Notes under the pieces: model-generated
What the model was told of the DNA's origin: nothing
Databases searched by the model: none
Seen by the model: the letters and a program-made list of their open reading frames with translations, nothing else
Shown: positions 30,956 to 40,136 of the stretch, piece after piece
How the letters are laid out: every line of letters starts with the position of its first letter
How positions within the stretch are numbered: the stretch's first letter is position 1
Program-made: the position numbers and the translations under genes
DNA from: CAZBWW01 sp964496005
GTDB lineage: Bacteria; Patescibacteriota; WWE3; UBA101185; UBA10185
Assembly: GCA_964496005.1 (NCBI GenBank)
Contig: CAZBWW010000007.1
Span: forward strand, 1-40,206
Length of the DNA: 40,206 nucleotides
Reading direction: 5' to 3'

Positions 30956-33900
30956 ATGACCGAAGAAAAAACAATAAAAAAATCTGCGCTTTCTCCTACC
31001 GTTCTGCTTGTTGGCGGAGCCGGTTTCATCGGCTCGCATTTATCCGAGGCTTTGCTTGAAAAAGGGGCACGTGTTTTGGTTGTAGACAATTTTAGCTCGG
31101 GGAAAGACGTTTTTGTAAACGCTTTGTTAGAAAACCCCAAGTTCGCACTTTTTGATGCGGATATAAATAAAGGGTTACCGGCACAGATAAAAAGCGTTGA
31201 TTACATAATTCATCTTGCCGGGTTAGAAACCTACCTTTTCGATAAAGGTGACTTAAATCTAGATTCTTTATTAACAAACGCGTTAGGTACTAAAAACGTA
31301 CTTGATTTTGCGAAGGAGTCTTCCGCCAAGTTTTTATTAGCCTCAACTCTTGATGTGTACAAAGGCTTAATATCCCCGCTTAGCTTAGACGATTATTTTG
31401 GTCATACTGATGCTGAAGAAAAACAATATTCACTTGCCGAAGCCAAAAGGTACGCCGAGGCATTAGTGTGGGAATATTATCAAAAACACCAAATCGATGT
31501 CAGGATTGCTCGGCTTCCTGAAATTTACGGTCCGAGGATGAACCTGAATTCTTCCGGTACTTTAGGCAGTCTGTTAAAAAATGTAATGAATAACAACGAT
31601 CTGGTTGTATATGGAGAAGGAACAGAAAAAGAATATTATCTGTACATTTCAGATGCCATTTCAGGTTTGGTGAAAGCTTTGTTTACGGACGGTTCTAAAG
31701 GCAAAATATATACTTTTGCACCGCGTGAAGGGCATACAGAGCTGGAAACCACTTATATAGTTAAAGCTTTGGCAAACGCCGAGATAAAAGTTGTGTTTAA
31801 ACCAAGTGCAGAAAAACCGAGACCACAAAAACCGCCCACTGTTGATAGAAGCAATCTCGCGGATATTAAGTGGGAAGAAAAGAAAAACTTTAAAACCGGA
31901 ATAAAAGAAACTTTGGAATGGTTTGGTTACGATACAAATGAGCACAGTTTTAAACCAAACAAGCTAGTAGAAGATAAAAAAGCTGAGAACACGGTTGGAA
32001 AAGAGGTGTCCTCTATTGTTGCACAGGATAGTATTACACAAGCGGACGTATCTCAGGTAAGTGTCTCACAGTCGAGTTATAAGCAAAACCAAGAAGTATC
32101 ACAAGGCGCATCGGCAGTAGACACCAAAAAAAGCGAAAAAGAAAAGGCTATGGCGGTTGCAACCGCATTAGCTGTTCAACAAAATTTAAAAGAGCCTGCA
32201 AAACCGTTCAAAAGAAGATTTAGGCTAAAAAATAAATTAACAGAGGTAAGGCAAAAACTTAAATTAACATCTCCGGTTAGTAGAAAAAAAACTAAACAGG
32301 AAATCGTAGTTCCGGGAATATATAAAGAATACTCAAAAAAAGTACAAGAAACCAAAGCCAGTAAACGAGCTGCTGTTCTTGCTGCGTACGTTGCTTTACT
32401 TGTAGCGGTCGGGGCAATTTTTATTGGAGTACCCGCACTTCAAACTTATATACACGCGCGAAGCGGAGTTACGGCTCTAGAACAAACCCAGACAGCTTTA
32501 CTGGACTTAAATTCGGAACAAGCGCAACTATCTGCAAATAAAGCGTACAAAGAGTTTTACGGTGCTCAAAGTTCACTAAACCGGCTTAGTTGGCTTTTTT
32601 CGCTTACCGGGCAAACCGAACGCTTTGTAGGTATCCAGAAACTGCTTAATTCAGCAGGCTACTCTGCCAAAACAACTTACTTTTTGGCAAAGGGTTCACA
32701 GCCGTTCCTTCATTTTTGGGACTCTATTAAACCAAGTTCGGAGGTTGTCTTTAACGAGCAAACATTTAGTCAGGCAAGTGCGGACTTTTTAACCGCAAAG
32801 GAAAACTTGTTACTTGCACAAGCCGAGTTGACACAAACAACTTTAGGAAAATTACCTACTCAAGCTTACGCGTATAAGGATAAACTTAATTCACTGACAA
32901 ACTTGATGGATGCGTTAGTGGTGCTTTCGGATAGTTTACCCGATATCGCGGGTTTAGAAGGAAAAAGAACTTATTTACTCTTATTTCAAAATTCTAACGA
33001 AATCAGACCGACCGGCGGGTTTATCGGTTCATACGCAATTATAGAGATGGAAAACGGAAAGGTGTCTAATTTGTTAATTGATGATATTTACAACCCGGAT
33101 GGGCAAATTGATCTGAGAGGTATTGATGTACCCGCGCCAGGTCCAATTGCTACCTTTTTAACGGAAGACAAGCTGCATATTCGCAATGCTAACTGGGAGC
33201 CTGATTTTTCCGACACAGCCAACCAAATTGAAGAGTTGTTTTTTAAACTTGATGGGAGAGAGTTTGNNNNNNNNNNGTTTTAGCAGTTGACCTGCATTTT
33301 GTGCAAAATATTTTGGATGTTACCGGGCCTGTATTTTTAACGGCGTACAACGAAGAAATAAATTCAGCTAATTTATATGAACGGGCGCAGTTCCACAGCG
33401 AGTTTAACTTTGAAGCCGGATCTATTCAAAAACGCGCCTTTTTAACCGTACTTGGGGGTAAAATTCTTGAACGCATATTTTCTTTGGATGGCGGGGAGTT
33501 GGTAACGCTTGCCGGCAGTATGCAAAAATCACTTGATGAAAAGCACCTGCTTATCGATATTCCGAACAGCCCCCTCACCGCTTATTTACAGGAAAACGGG
33601 TGGGATGGGCGACTCGCTTACACCGCAGGCGATTATTTGTACGTAGTTAACGCTAATTTGGGGGGAACAAAGGCAAACTATTATGTCAAAAATGACATGG
33701 AGTACGATGTTTTTTCAGCAACTCGGGACGGATTGCTAAGAGCCGAACTTGTTTTAACTTATACTCATACAGGAAAAGATTCAAGCTGGCCCGGAGGTCC
33801 GTACACTAACTACGTACGTGTGTTGGCACAAACCGGAGCAAAACTAACAAACGCGCAAATAGTGTTTAGCGACGGAACCACACAAGATGTTTTTGGTAAC

Positions 33901-34212
33901 GTGATTACAAGCAAGGTAAAAGACTATACGGCGTTTGAGCTTGGTTTTGTCTTACAGCCTGATCAGACCGCCACTTTACTTTTAGGTTATGATTTGGCGC
34001 AAAACCTAGCGCTTACACCCGAAACCAATACATACGATCTATACTGGCAAAAACAGCCGGGTACACAAGATGATAATATAAACTTTAAATTTAGTGCGCC
34101 TTTTGGTGTAGACATTATAAATACAAACCCCCCAATGACTGTGGGAGGTACTACCGCCGAATACACAGGTGTGTTAAACTCGGATACCGAAATGCACGTT
34201 GAGTTTAACTAA
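30956..34212 (+). CDS. NAD-dependent epimerase/dehydratase (SDR)-DUF4012 fusion membrane protein; interrupted by an assembly gap
   Basis: About 1085 aa. Residues 1-~325: extended SDR with Rossmann motif GGAGFIG (20-26), VVDNFSSG, HLAG, Ser/Thr 130-131 and K164 in AKRYAEAL. The position four before K164, where YxxxK enzymes have Tyr, is Leu160; the nearest Tyr is 158. Residues ~325-465 are a charged, disordered linker. A transmembrane helix lies at ~470-492, followed by an extracellular DUF4012 region with RPTGGFIGSYAI and NANWEPDFSDTA. The 10 N at 33267-33276 break the frame; after them VLAVDLHFVQNILDVTGPV continues DUF4012 to the stop at 34212. Start at 30956 because of the AAGGA site. Role unknown; a sugar-nucleotide-sensing or enzymatic domain tethered to a surface protein is inferred. 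Confidence 0.85.
33267..33276. other. assembly gap (10 N)
   Basis: Ten N within DUF4012. The frames on either side (mod 3 = 2 before, 1 after) are inconsistent with a 10-nt gap, so it is a placeholder replacing a short stretch near GREF...VLAVDL. Confidence 0.98.
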
Positions 34213-34235
34213 CGGCTTACCTACGGCAATCCGGT

Positions 34236-34264
34236 TTGCAAAAGCAGTAACTTAAAGGTACAAT
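34236..34264 (+). promoter_or_regulatory. promoter of the zinc-ribbon/rplY unit
   Basis: TTGCAA (34236-34241), 17 nt, TACAAT (34259-34264), 24 nt to the ATG at 34289. Confidence 0.45.
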
Positions 34265-34288
34265 CACTGTGTTTTGTGAAATACAACG

Positions 34289-34642
34289 ATGATAGAAACA
34301 AGTCAGTTAAAAACTCATCTATCTAAAGCGTATTGCAGTAAATGTGGGAGTAGTCTTGATACAGCTACCTTAGTCCCCATTAGCGAGCTGCCGCTTGCGG
34401 TTATTGCCCACGCAGTGTGTGATAAATGTAAATCAGAAAACATGGTCACGATAACATCTGTTGGGACCGGTGTTGTTGCAATGACGTCAGATTTGACAAG
34501 TGCTGAGGTAAAAAAGTTTGCAAGTGCTGATATTGTTTCTTACAATGAGGTTCTTGCGCTGCACAAAAAATTAAAAGGAAAATCAATATGCAGCTTATTG
34601 CAGAAAAACGAGAAACTTTCGGTAAAAAAAACAAAAACCTAA
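34289..34642 (+). CDS. zinc-ribbon protein of unknown function
   Basis: 117 aa. Two CxxC knuckles, C16-x2-C19 and C44-x2-C47 (YCSKCG, VCDKCK), form a likely zinc ribbon, followed by a small domain (TSAEVKKFASADIVSYNEVLALHKKLKGK) and a basic tail (SVKKTKT). No enzyme motif. It overlaps rplY by 55 nt in another frame and shares its promoter, so a link to translation is suggested by context only. The overlapping 3' end also contains the rplY ribosome binding site. Confidence 0.7.
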   Translation: MIETSQLKTHLSKAYCSKCGSSLDTATLVPISELPLAVIAHAVCDKCKSENMVTITSVGTGVVAMTSDLTSAEVKKFASADIVSYNEVLALHKKLKGKSICSLLQKNEKLSVKKTKT

Positions 34643-35277
34643 GAAAACAAGGAAGTGTGCCGGCTGTTGTATTTGGTAAGGGGATGGAGTCTATTCCGGT
34701 TTACGTTAGCGCTGTGGATTATGCTAAAGTGTATGCCGAAGCCGGAGAAACTAATCTTGTAGATCTTATCATTGATGGAAACACTGAGAAAGTTTTAATT
34801 AAAGAAGCACAATTGCACCCAGTCAGTTCAAAAGTACTCCACGTAAATTTTCACAAAGTCGATCTGAAAACAAAGATAAACGCCGATATTCCGGTTGAGG
34901 TGGTTGGCGAGGAGCAGAACGAGTTAATAAAAGGTGGCGAGGCTTTAGCTCTTTTATTGATAAACGAGATTACCATTTCAGCTTTACCTACCGACCTGCC
35001 AAATGAATTCACTGTTGACGTATCCGGTTTACAGAAAATTGGTGACGGCATTACAGCCGCCCAACTTGACTATGATAGAGAAAAGGTGGAGCTTTTGGAT
35101 ATTGAGGACGATGAGCTGGTAGTAAAATTGGATTACGCGATACAAGAAGAAGAACCCGAAGAGGAATTATCCGAAGAAGAATTATTAGCGCAAATGGAAG
35201 TAACGGAAGAAGCTAAAGAGGAAGACGAAGCAGAGACCGAAGATGGTTCTGACAAATCGACAAGTGATAAAAAGTAA
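34588..35277 (+). CDS. rplY: 50S ribosomal protein L25 (general stress protein Ctc type)
   Basis: 229 aa. An N-terminal L25 beta-barrel binding 5S rRNA (AEKRETFGKKNKNLRKQGSVPAVVFGKG; QLHPVSSKVLHVNFHKVD) plus the C-terminal Ctc/TL5 domain (DIPVEVVGE...LPTDLPNEFTVDVSGL). The last ~45 residues are a very acidic tail (EEEPEEELSEEE...). The start is set by AAAAGGAAAA a few bases upstream. Overlaps the zinc-ribbon gene, consistent with coupling. Confidence 0.95.
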   Translation: MQLIAEKRETFGKKNKNLRKQGSVPAVVFGKGMESIPVYVSAVDYAKVYAEAGETNLVDLIIDGNTEKVLIKEAQLHPVSSKVLHVNFHKVDLKTKINADIPVEVVGEEQNELIKGGEALALLLINEITISALPTDLPNEFTVDVSGLQKIGDGITAAQLDYDREKVELLDIEDDELVVKLDYAIQEEEPEEELSEEELLAQMEVTEEAKEEDEAETEDGSDKSTSDKK

Positions 35278-35286
35278 AAAATCGAT

Positions 35287-35315
35287 TTGACCTATTGCTA
35301 AAAGTTTCATATCAT
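35287..35315 (+). promoter_or_regulatory. sigma70-type promoter before the secreted helical protein gene
   Basis: TTGACC (35287-35292), 17 nt, TATCAT (35310-35315), only 10 nt to the ATG at 35326, giving a leader of ~4 nt. Confidence 0.55.
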
Positions 35316-35325
35316 TTACGTACGC

Positions 35326-36090
35326 ATGCGCACAGTTTTAAAAATACTATTAATAGCATTATTTTTTGTACCTACGCTTTTACCCGTGTTTATTGCAACT
35401 GCGCAGGAATTTTCACCTTTTGATCCTAATAGGGAAAGAAACCAAGGCGAGGGAAATGAAGCGACTGATGAGGTTGAAGGATACGGCTTGGAGGCTGCTA
35501 GAGGAAACGCAAAAAGAATGACTACTCGAGCTGAAGTCCAGTTAAGAAGAATATTAGCTAAAGCCGTCGAGATGGGTAATCTTTCACAACAAGAGGCAGA
35601 TGCATTAGAAGCTGAATATATGGCCATGCTTTCGGGGTTAAACGCGGATGTAGATTCAGCTGAAACTTTGGAAAAACTGCGTACTGTGTTAGCAGACTTG
35701 CGTAGCAGTGCGGGTTTTGCAGCCGCCGTTGACAGGCTGGTTCCGGCAAGACGTGCGCACGGTGCTAATGCTGTTTCGGTTATGATCGCACGAATGGAAT
35801 ACTTAGCCGGTAAAATTGAGAGACATATTGAGGGTGCGAAAGGGGTTGGTCACGACACTTCAGAAGTCGAAAGTAATTTAGAAAGCGCATTAAGTAAGAT
35901 TGCATCCGCCAAATCTTTACTTGCTGAACAAGAAAGCGACAATACAGATATGCTGTATTTGAAGGAATCGTACACGCAGTTAAAAGAATTATTGAGGGGT
36001 GCACATACAGACCTAGTAAATGCCGCGAAGATCTTACGAGTTTTATATGACGAAAATCCATGGGAACCGGGAGGATATAATGCCAGATAA
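35326..36090 (+). CDS. secreted helical protein of unknown function
   Basis: 254 aa. Signal peptide 1-~26 (ATA|QEF). The rest is soluble, mainly helical and probably coiled-coil: MTTRAEVQLRRILAKAVEMGNLSQQEADALEAEY, then RMEYLAGKIERHIEGAKGVGHDTSEVESNLESALSKIASAKSLLAEQ. The last part resembles the helical repeats of uncharacterised exported proteins common in CPR bacteria, but I cannot name a family. No cysteines or catalytic motif. The 3' end overlaps the next gene by 11 nt and contains its ribosome binding site, so both are probably made together. Confidence 0.7.
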   Translation: MRTVLKILLIALFFVPTLLPVFIATAQEFSPFDPNRERNQGEGNEATDEVEGYGLEAARGNAKRMTTRAEVQLRRILAKAVEMGNLSQQEADALEAEYMAMLSGLNADVDSAETLEKLRTVLADLRSSAGFAAAVDRLVPARRAHGANAVSVMIARMEYLAGKIERHIEGAKGVGHDTSEVESNLESALSKIASAKSLLAEQESDNTDMLYLKESYTQLKELLRGAHTDLVNAAKILRVLYDENPWEPGGYNAR

Positions 36091-36496
36091 TACCAGTACT
36101 AATCAGCAACAAGACACCAATCAAATTGATAGTATTACTCCACAGCCCGTTGTTCCTGACGCTGCAACATCTGATGACGGGTCTTTAGGGGTTGCTAAAA
36201 AAACCAGCACAAAGAAAATGGGTACGATAATTTTCTCTATAGTTCTGCTGTTTGTATTAATAGGAGCCGGTGTGTGGGCGTATGTGAACAATAAAAATAC
36301 CGGTCCTTCAGAACCCGCACCTGTGCCTCCTGTCGTGACAGAGACACCGGAATCTACCGAGTCTACCCAAACAACCGAAGTATCTGAAGTCGAGACAGTG
36401 ACCGACTTGGAAGAAAGCCTTCAGCAAATGGAAGAGGAGCTGGATACATTGGAAACTGATTTAGATACGGATTTAGACCTTGAGATAGCGTTATAA
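36080..36496 (+). CDS. single-pass membrane protein with acidic extracellular tail, unknown function
   Basis: 138 aa from the ATG at 36080, chosen for the GGGAGG site at 36069-36074; an ATG 60 nt upstream is unlikely. A Gln/Asn/Thr-rich cytoplasmic N-terminus (1-~48), a transmembrane helix (~50-70, GTIIFSIVLLFVLIGAGVWAYV), a Pro/Glu/Thr linker, and a strongly acidic, Asp/Leu-rich C-terminus (EELDTLETDLDTDLDLE). The tail could bind cations or basic proteins; this is only a guess. Coupled to the secreted helical protein before it. Confidence 0.7.
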   Translation: MPDNTSTNQQQDTNQIDSITPQPVVPDAATSDDGSLGVAKKTSTKKMGTIIFSIVLLFVLIGAGVWAYVNNKNTGPSEPAPVPPVVTETPESTESTQTTEVSEVETVTDLEESLQQMEEELDTLETDLDTDLDLEIAL

Positions 36497-36499
36497 AGT

Positions 36500-36549
36500 T
36501 TTATTGCGGTTTTTCACACCTAAAATCTTCACACAAAAAACGTAATAAA
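36500..36549. terminator. AT-rich inverted repeat between convergent genes (possible bidirectional terminator)
   Basis: TTTATTGCGGTTTTT (36500-36514) pairs with AAAAAACGTAATAAA (36535-36549) with one G-T pair and one mismatch, leaving a 20-nt loop and T-rich sequence after it on the plus strand. It lies between converging genes, where a terminator is expected. Confidence 0.4.
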
Positions 36550-36582
36550 TATTTTATTTTACCTTTTTAATAATTTAGATTT

Positions 36583-38115
36583 TTATATTCTTGGGAAAAG
36601 CACACCTACATTTTCAGCCTCGGGGGCTATCAGTAGTTTTTGAATTTTAGCGCTGGTTTCCGGAATAAACGGTTCAAGCATTACCGCAACCTCCGCTAAT
36701 TCATCAATCTCGTATTGCAGTACGTGCTGTAAATTTTCTTTATTTTCAATAGCCCACGGTGCATTTTCGGTGATATGTTTATCTATGTCTGCAAGTTTTT
36801 TCCAAATAATTTGTAGCGCCTGATCAATTTTGAAGTCAGTAAGCAAGTGCGCCCAACCCTCGTCCCAAACCGAATCCCGTACACTTTTAGGCGAAAATTT
36901 AATGTTGTGTTTGGTACGCGCGTTTTGTGCCAATTTTGATAACCGAGCAACTGTATTTCCCAACCCATTCGCCAGATCAGCGTTATATTTGTTGTCCAAG
37001 GCCTCCCAGGTTACGTCTGTATCATTTTTATACGGAAGGTTAGCTAAAGTTACATAGCGAGCCCCATCACCGCCGTATTTTGCGTATAGTTCTTCGGGTG
37101 TAATTAAGTTGCCAAGAGATTTGCTAATTTTTTGTCCGGCTACATTTAAAAAACTATGTACATAAGATTCTTTGTACAACGGGAAGTCTACAGACAACAA
37201 GAAAGCCGGCCAAATGACATTGTGAAACCAGTTTATTTCCTTACCTAAAATGTGTGTGGTGTTGTTCCAAAAATCAGGCTTTTCGTTTATTTCCAACGAT
37301 GATAAGTAATTTAACAAAGCTTCAGCCCATACGTATATCGTTTGCTCGGAGTCGTCTGGAAACTCTACTCCCCAAGCCACTTTTTCTTTAGGGCGTGAAA
37401 TACTTACATCATCAACACCGGAATTTATGCGCGCAAGGATTTCCGCACGTTTGTTGTCCGGCACAATTTTAATTTCATTTTTTTCTATTAATTCTTGTAT
37501 TTTCGGCGCGTACTTGGAAAGCTTAAAAAAATAATTCTCTTCCTCTATCTCCACAACCTGATCAGGTCTGTGTAAAGGACAGTTGCCGTCCTCGTTTAAG
37601 TCAGAAAGCGTTAAAAATTTTTCACAGCCGTTGCAATATTTGCCAGTATATTTACCTTTATATACATCGCCATTTGCCACCATTTTTCTTATAAAATCTT
37701 GCGCGTATTTTTTATGGTCAAGGTTTGTGGTACGTACAAAATAATCGTAACTGATGTTCGCGCTATCAAATGCTTTTTTCCATTCTACCGCGTGTTTATC
37801 GACATATTCTTGAATTGTATTTAGTTCGTACCCCTCTTTTTTTGCGGCTTGCTCAACGGTTGTGCCGTGTTCGTCTAAACCGGTGGTAAAAAACACGTTC
37901 TCTGCGCCAAGTTTTTTTCGGTAGTATCTTGCTAAGACATCCGCTACAGTAGTAGTTATAAAATGACCGATATGCGGTAAGCCGTTAGAATAATATATTG
38001 GTGTAACAATATATTTTGTTGTTTCCGGTGTGTTACCGTTTTTGTTTTTTCCGCCGGCTCTGCCAATTGTCGGTGATTCGCTATTTTTTTGTTTACCATT
38101 ATTTTTTTGTGTCAT
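36583..38115 (-). CDS. metG: methionine-tRNA ligase
   Basis: 510 aa class Ia synthetase. ATP-site motifs HIGH (48-51, in GLPHIGHF) and KISKS (around residue 333, in GQKISKSLGN). A zinc knuckle in the connective peptide with C161, C164, C179 and H182. WFHN and a helical anticodon-binding C-terminus follow. No C-terminal tRNA-binding (EMAP-like) domain, so it is the short form. A low-complexity, Lys/Asn-rich extension of ~33 residues precedes the catalytic core (KYIVTPIYY); no in-frame start codon closer to the core is evident. It charges tRNA-Met for initiation and elongation. Confidence 0.96.
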   Translation of the reverse strand: MTQKNNGKQKNSESPTIGRAGGKNKNGNTPETTKYIVTPIYYSNGLPHIGHFITTTVADVLARYYRKKLGAENVFFTTGLDEHGTTVEQAAKKEGYELNTIQEYVDKHAVEWKKAFDSANISYDYFVRTTNLDHKKYAQDFIRKMVANGDVYKGKYTGKYCNGCEKFLTLSDLNEDGNCPLHRPDQVVEIEEENYFFKLSKYAPKIQELIEKNEIKIVPDNKRAEILARINSGVDDVSISRPKEKVAWGVEFPDDSEQTIYVWAEALLNYLSSLEINEKPDFWNNTTHILGKEINWFHNVIWPAFLLSVDFPLYKESYVHSFLNVAGQKISKSLGNLITPEELYAKYGGDGARYVTLANLPYKNDTDVTWEALDNKYNADLANGLGNTVARLSKLAQNARTKHNIKFSPKSVRDSVWDEGWAHLLTDFKIDQALQIIWKKLADIDKHITENAPWAIENKENLQHVLQYEIDELAEVAVMLEPFIPETSAKIQKLLIAPEAENVGVLFPRI

Positions 38116-38156
38116 TTTTAGTTTTTTAACAGTTACGGAAGTACTTTGTTTACCTT

Positions 38157-38185
38157 TTATAACTCAAAATTGCTATTTTGTACAA
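38157..38185 (-). promoter_or_regulatory. metG promoter candidate
   Basis: Minus strand TTGTAC (38185-38180), 17 nt, TTATAA (38162-38157; TATAAA one base on). About 41 nt to the ATG at 38115. Confidence 0.35.
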
Positions 38186-38258
38186 TAATGCTTTTGCGCA
38201 TTGCAGTTTCTACGAACGCAATTCTATATCTACGATAACAACTATAAGCTCCTATTAA

Positions 38259-38549
38259 TTACGCTATTAAAAATACTCTAAATGCCAAAATTACCGTTAT
38301 TATTGCAGCTGTTATCATACCTTTTTTAAGCGCCTCGCGGTAAATTACGCGATGGTCCGGCAGATGTATTTTTCTTTTAGCAAAAATATAGACGCATAAT
38401 GAAAGAGTTAGTGCAGAAGCAACAAAAAAAATAATTAGGGCTACGACGATTGTAAATGCCGAATTTGGTGCGTAGGAAGAGATAAATGACAATAAAACAT
38501 ACCACGCGAGTACCGTTCCCGCTATTACTGTATAAACAAACTTAGGCAT
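38259..38549 (-). CDS. small membrane protein, three helices, unknown function
   Basis: 96 aa with hydrophobic segments at ~5-25, ~32-55 and ~74-94, and a basic loop (AKRKIHLPDHRVIYREALKKG) between the second and third. No family recognised. The promoter is an extended -10 ending 6 nt before the ATG, which supports expression. It stands alone between metG and a small coiled-coil gene on the same strand. Confidence 0.55.
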   Translation of the reverse strand: MPKFVYTVIAGTVLAWYVLLSFISSYAPNSAFTIVVALIIFFVASALTLSLCVYIFAKRKIHLPDHRVIYREALKKGMITAAIITVILAFRVFLIA

Positions 38550-38555
38550 ATACCA

Positions 38556-38564
38556 ATGATAACA
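38556..38564 (-). promoter_or_regulatory. extended -10 (TGTTATCAT), predicted leaderless promoter
   Basis: Minus strand TGT+TATCAT, 6 nt, then ATG 38549. No -35. Confidence 0.5.
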
Positions 38565-38579
38565 AATAAAATATGAGAA

Positions 38580-38798
38580 TCAGACCAGCTTAAGTGCCCG
38601 TTTACTTTCAAGTTTCATAATTCGCTTTTCGTGCCTATCGACCCGTGCATTGATGAATGTGTGTTCCGTTCGGTTGTCCTTAATTTCTCCTGCAAGGCTG
38701 TCTAAAATCTCGTACATTTTGGGAATAACTTGAATTTTTTCTTCTATAGAGTTGAATCTGGAGCCCACCTCACGGAAAACTTTTTGCGTAACACACAT
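38580..38798 (-). CDS. small coiled-coil protein of a type common in CPR genomes, unknown function
   Basis: 72 aa, wholly helical and charged: EVGSRFNSIEEKIQVIPKMYEILDSLAGEIKDNRTEHTFINARVDRHEKRIMKLE. The pattern of a short amphipathic start, a mid-section and a terminal VDRHEKRI helix recurs in small hypothetical proteins of CPR bacteria in my experience of such sequences, though I cannot name a family. It diverges from rmuC with 28 nt between starts. Coding is supported by that resemblance and by the lack of any other gene here. Confidence 0.5.
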   Translation of the reverse strand: MCVTQKVFREVGSRFNSIEEKIQVIPKMYEILDSLAGEIKDNRTEHTFINARVDRHEKRIMKLESKRALKLV

Positions 38799-38811
38799 AT
38801 CCTCGCTAGTC

Positions 38812-38820
38812 TGCTACAAT
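38812..38820 (+). promoter_or_regulatory. extended -10 (TGCTACAAT), predicted leaderless promoter of rmuC
   Basis: TGC+TACAAT (38815-38820), 6 nt, then ATG at 38827. No -35. It fixes the rmuC start against an upstream in-frame ATG at 38752. Confidence 0.55.
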
Positions 38821-38826
38821 AACTGC

Positions 38827-39909
38827 ATGATTGAACTCCAAACTTTTATACTAATTTTACTGGTTGTTGGGCTTGCGGCAGTGGTTACTATTTACTTTGT
38901 CACAGCTCAAATTAAAAACCTAAAAAAAGATCTCGAAGGCGACGAAGATAAAGTAATGATTGAACTTATGAAAGAAATGAAATCGGATATGAAAAGTGCT
39001 GTTGAACGCAATTCTGACGTGTTGGAGCGGCAGATGCAAAGCCAGAGAGAAGTAATGACCAAACAGACAAAGCTAATTTGGGAACGGTTGGATAAGTCCT
39101 CAGAGGTTATCCAGAATGTGCAAAAACAACTTGGCGGTTTACAGGAATTTAGCAGCGATATGAAGGATTTAAGCAACGTGTTAAAGTCGCCCAAATTACG
39201 TGGTGGGTTGGGAGAGCAATTTTTATACGAAATATTAGCCGCGTCATTACCAAACGATATGTACAAAACACAGTATAAATTTAAAGACGGCACTGTATGC
39301 GATGCGGTGATTAAAACAGACAAAGGCCTAATACCAATTGACTCCAAATTTCCAATGGAAAATTTTAAATTAATGCTTACGCAGGAAACACAAGAAGAAC
39401 GTGATAGAACAAAAAAAGTGTTTATCCGAGATGTGAAAAAAAGAATTGATGAAATTGCAGATAAATATATATTGCCTGAAGAGAGTACAACTGATTTTGC
39501 CGTAATGTACATTCCATCCGAAAACGTGTACTACGAATTAATAGTAAACACACCCGAAGTAGAGGATTACACAAAACAAAAAAGCGTGTTTATGACGTCC
39601 CCAAACACATTAAGTTATCAAGTAAAAGTTATATTAGTGGCGTACCAGCAACAAGAATTACAAAAACATGCGGGTGAAATTTTGAAATCGTTGGCGGGGA
39701 TTAAAGTAGAGGCTGCGAAATTTGACAGCGATCTCGGTGTGTTGGACGGTCATATAGATAGAGTAGCTAGATCGATGGGAAATGTGAAAAGTAAGTACGC
39801 TAAGTTGTTTGGGAAGATCGAGTCTGTTGAGCGGCTGGGGGAGGCAGAAGATGTGGTTTTGTTGGAAGAGGCGGATGTTGATGATGATGGGGATGTGGAA
39901 GATGCCTGA
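38827..39909 (+). CDS. rmuC: DNA recombination protein RmuC homologue
   Basis: 360 aa. An N-terminal transmembrane helix (~5-25), a coiled coil (~30-115), then the RmuC domain with LRGGLGEQFLYEILAASLP (~124-142), IPIDSKFPMENF (~168-179) and the YIPSENVYYELI and SPNTLSYQVKVI blocks. The fold is related to restriction endonucleases. RmuC limits inversions at short repeats in E. coli, and the reaction is not firmly established. It ends in an acidic tail (DVDDDGDVEDA). I start at 38827 because the helix follows immediately and a leaderless-type -10 box lies 6 nt upstream. Confidence 0.93.
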   Translation: MIELQTFILILLVVGLAAVVTIYFVTAQIKNLKKDLEGDEDKVMIELMKEMKSDMKSAVERNSDVLERQMQSQREVMTKQTKLIWERLDKSSEVIQNVQKQLGGLQEFSSDMKDLSNVLKSPKLRGGLGEQFLYEILAASLPNDMYKTQYKFKDGTVCDAVIKTDKGLIPIDSKFPMENFKLMLTQETQEERDRTKKVFIRDVKKRIDEIADKYILPEESTTDFAVMYIPSENVYYELIVNTPEVEDYTKQKSVFMTSPNTLSYQVKVILVAYQQQELQKHAGEILKSLAGIKVEAAKFDSDLGVLDGHIDRVARSMGNVKSKYAKLFGKIESVERLGEAEDVVLLEEADVDDDGDVEDA

Positions 39910-40083
39910 TGATGTTGCTTGATGATATGTGTTACATTGAGTGATAGCGGTTTTATTTGGAGGCGAAAAAGAATCAAAACAGTTATAGAATTTTTTTCTT
40001 TGCTTCAAATTTTATATTCTAGTATTAATCAAAAAGAATTTACTGGTGAAAAACGGAATAGTAATTGGTAGGGTGTGCACGGA

Positions 40084-40124
40084 AAGCCGAAAGCGTTTGT
40101 CTGTTAGGACTATTCTTTCGGCTT
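40084..40124. repeat. 10-bp inverted repeat (hairpin) near the right edge
   Basis: AAGCCGAAAG (40084-40093) and CTTTCGGCTT (40115-40124) form a perfect 10-bp stem with a 21-nt loop. It lies just past the stop of the possible leftward gene at 40137, so it may terminate or stabilise that transcript. There is no T-run on either strand. Nothing else is apparent in 39910-40083. Confidence 0.5.
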
Positions 40125-40136
40125 CCCGCTTAGTCG

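Noticed and set aside
33267..33276. Apparent split of the DUF4012 protein into two genes
   Set aside because: Again an N run; DUF4012 motifs continue directly on the other side.
38907..39512. 201-codon leftward frame antisense to rmuC
   Set aside because: Its protein is Ser/Ile/Cys-rich with no recognisable domain, and the rmuC frame holds all conserved motifs.
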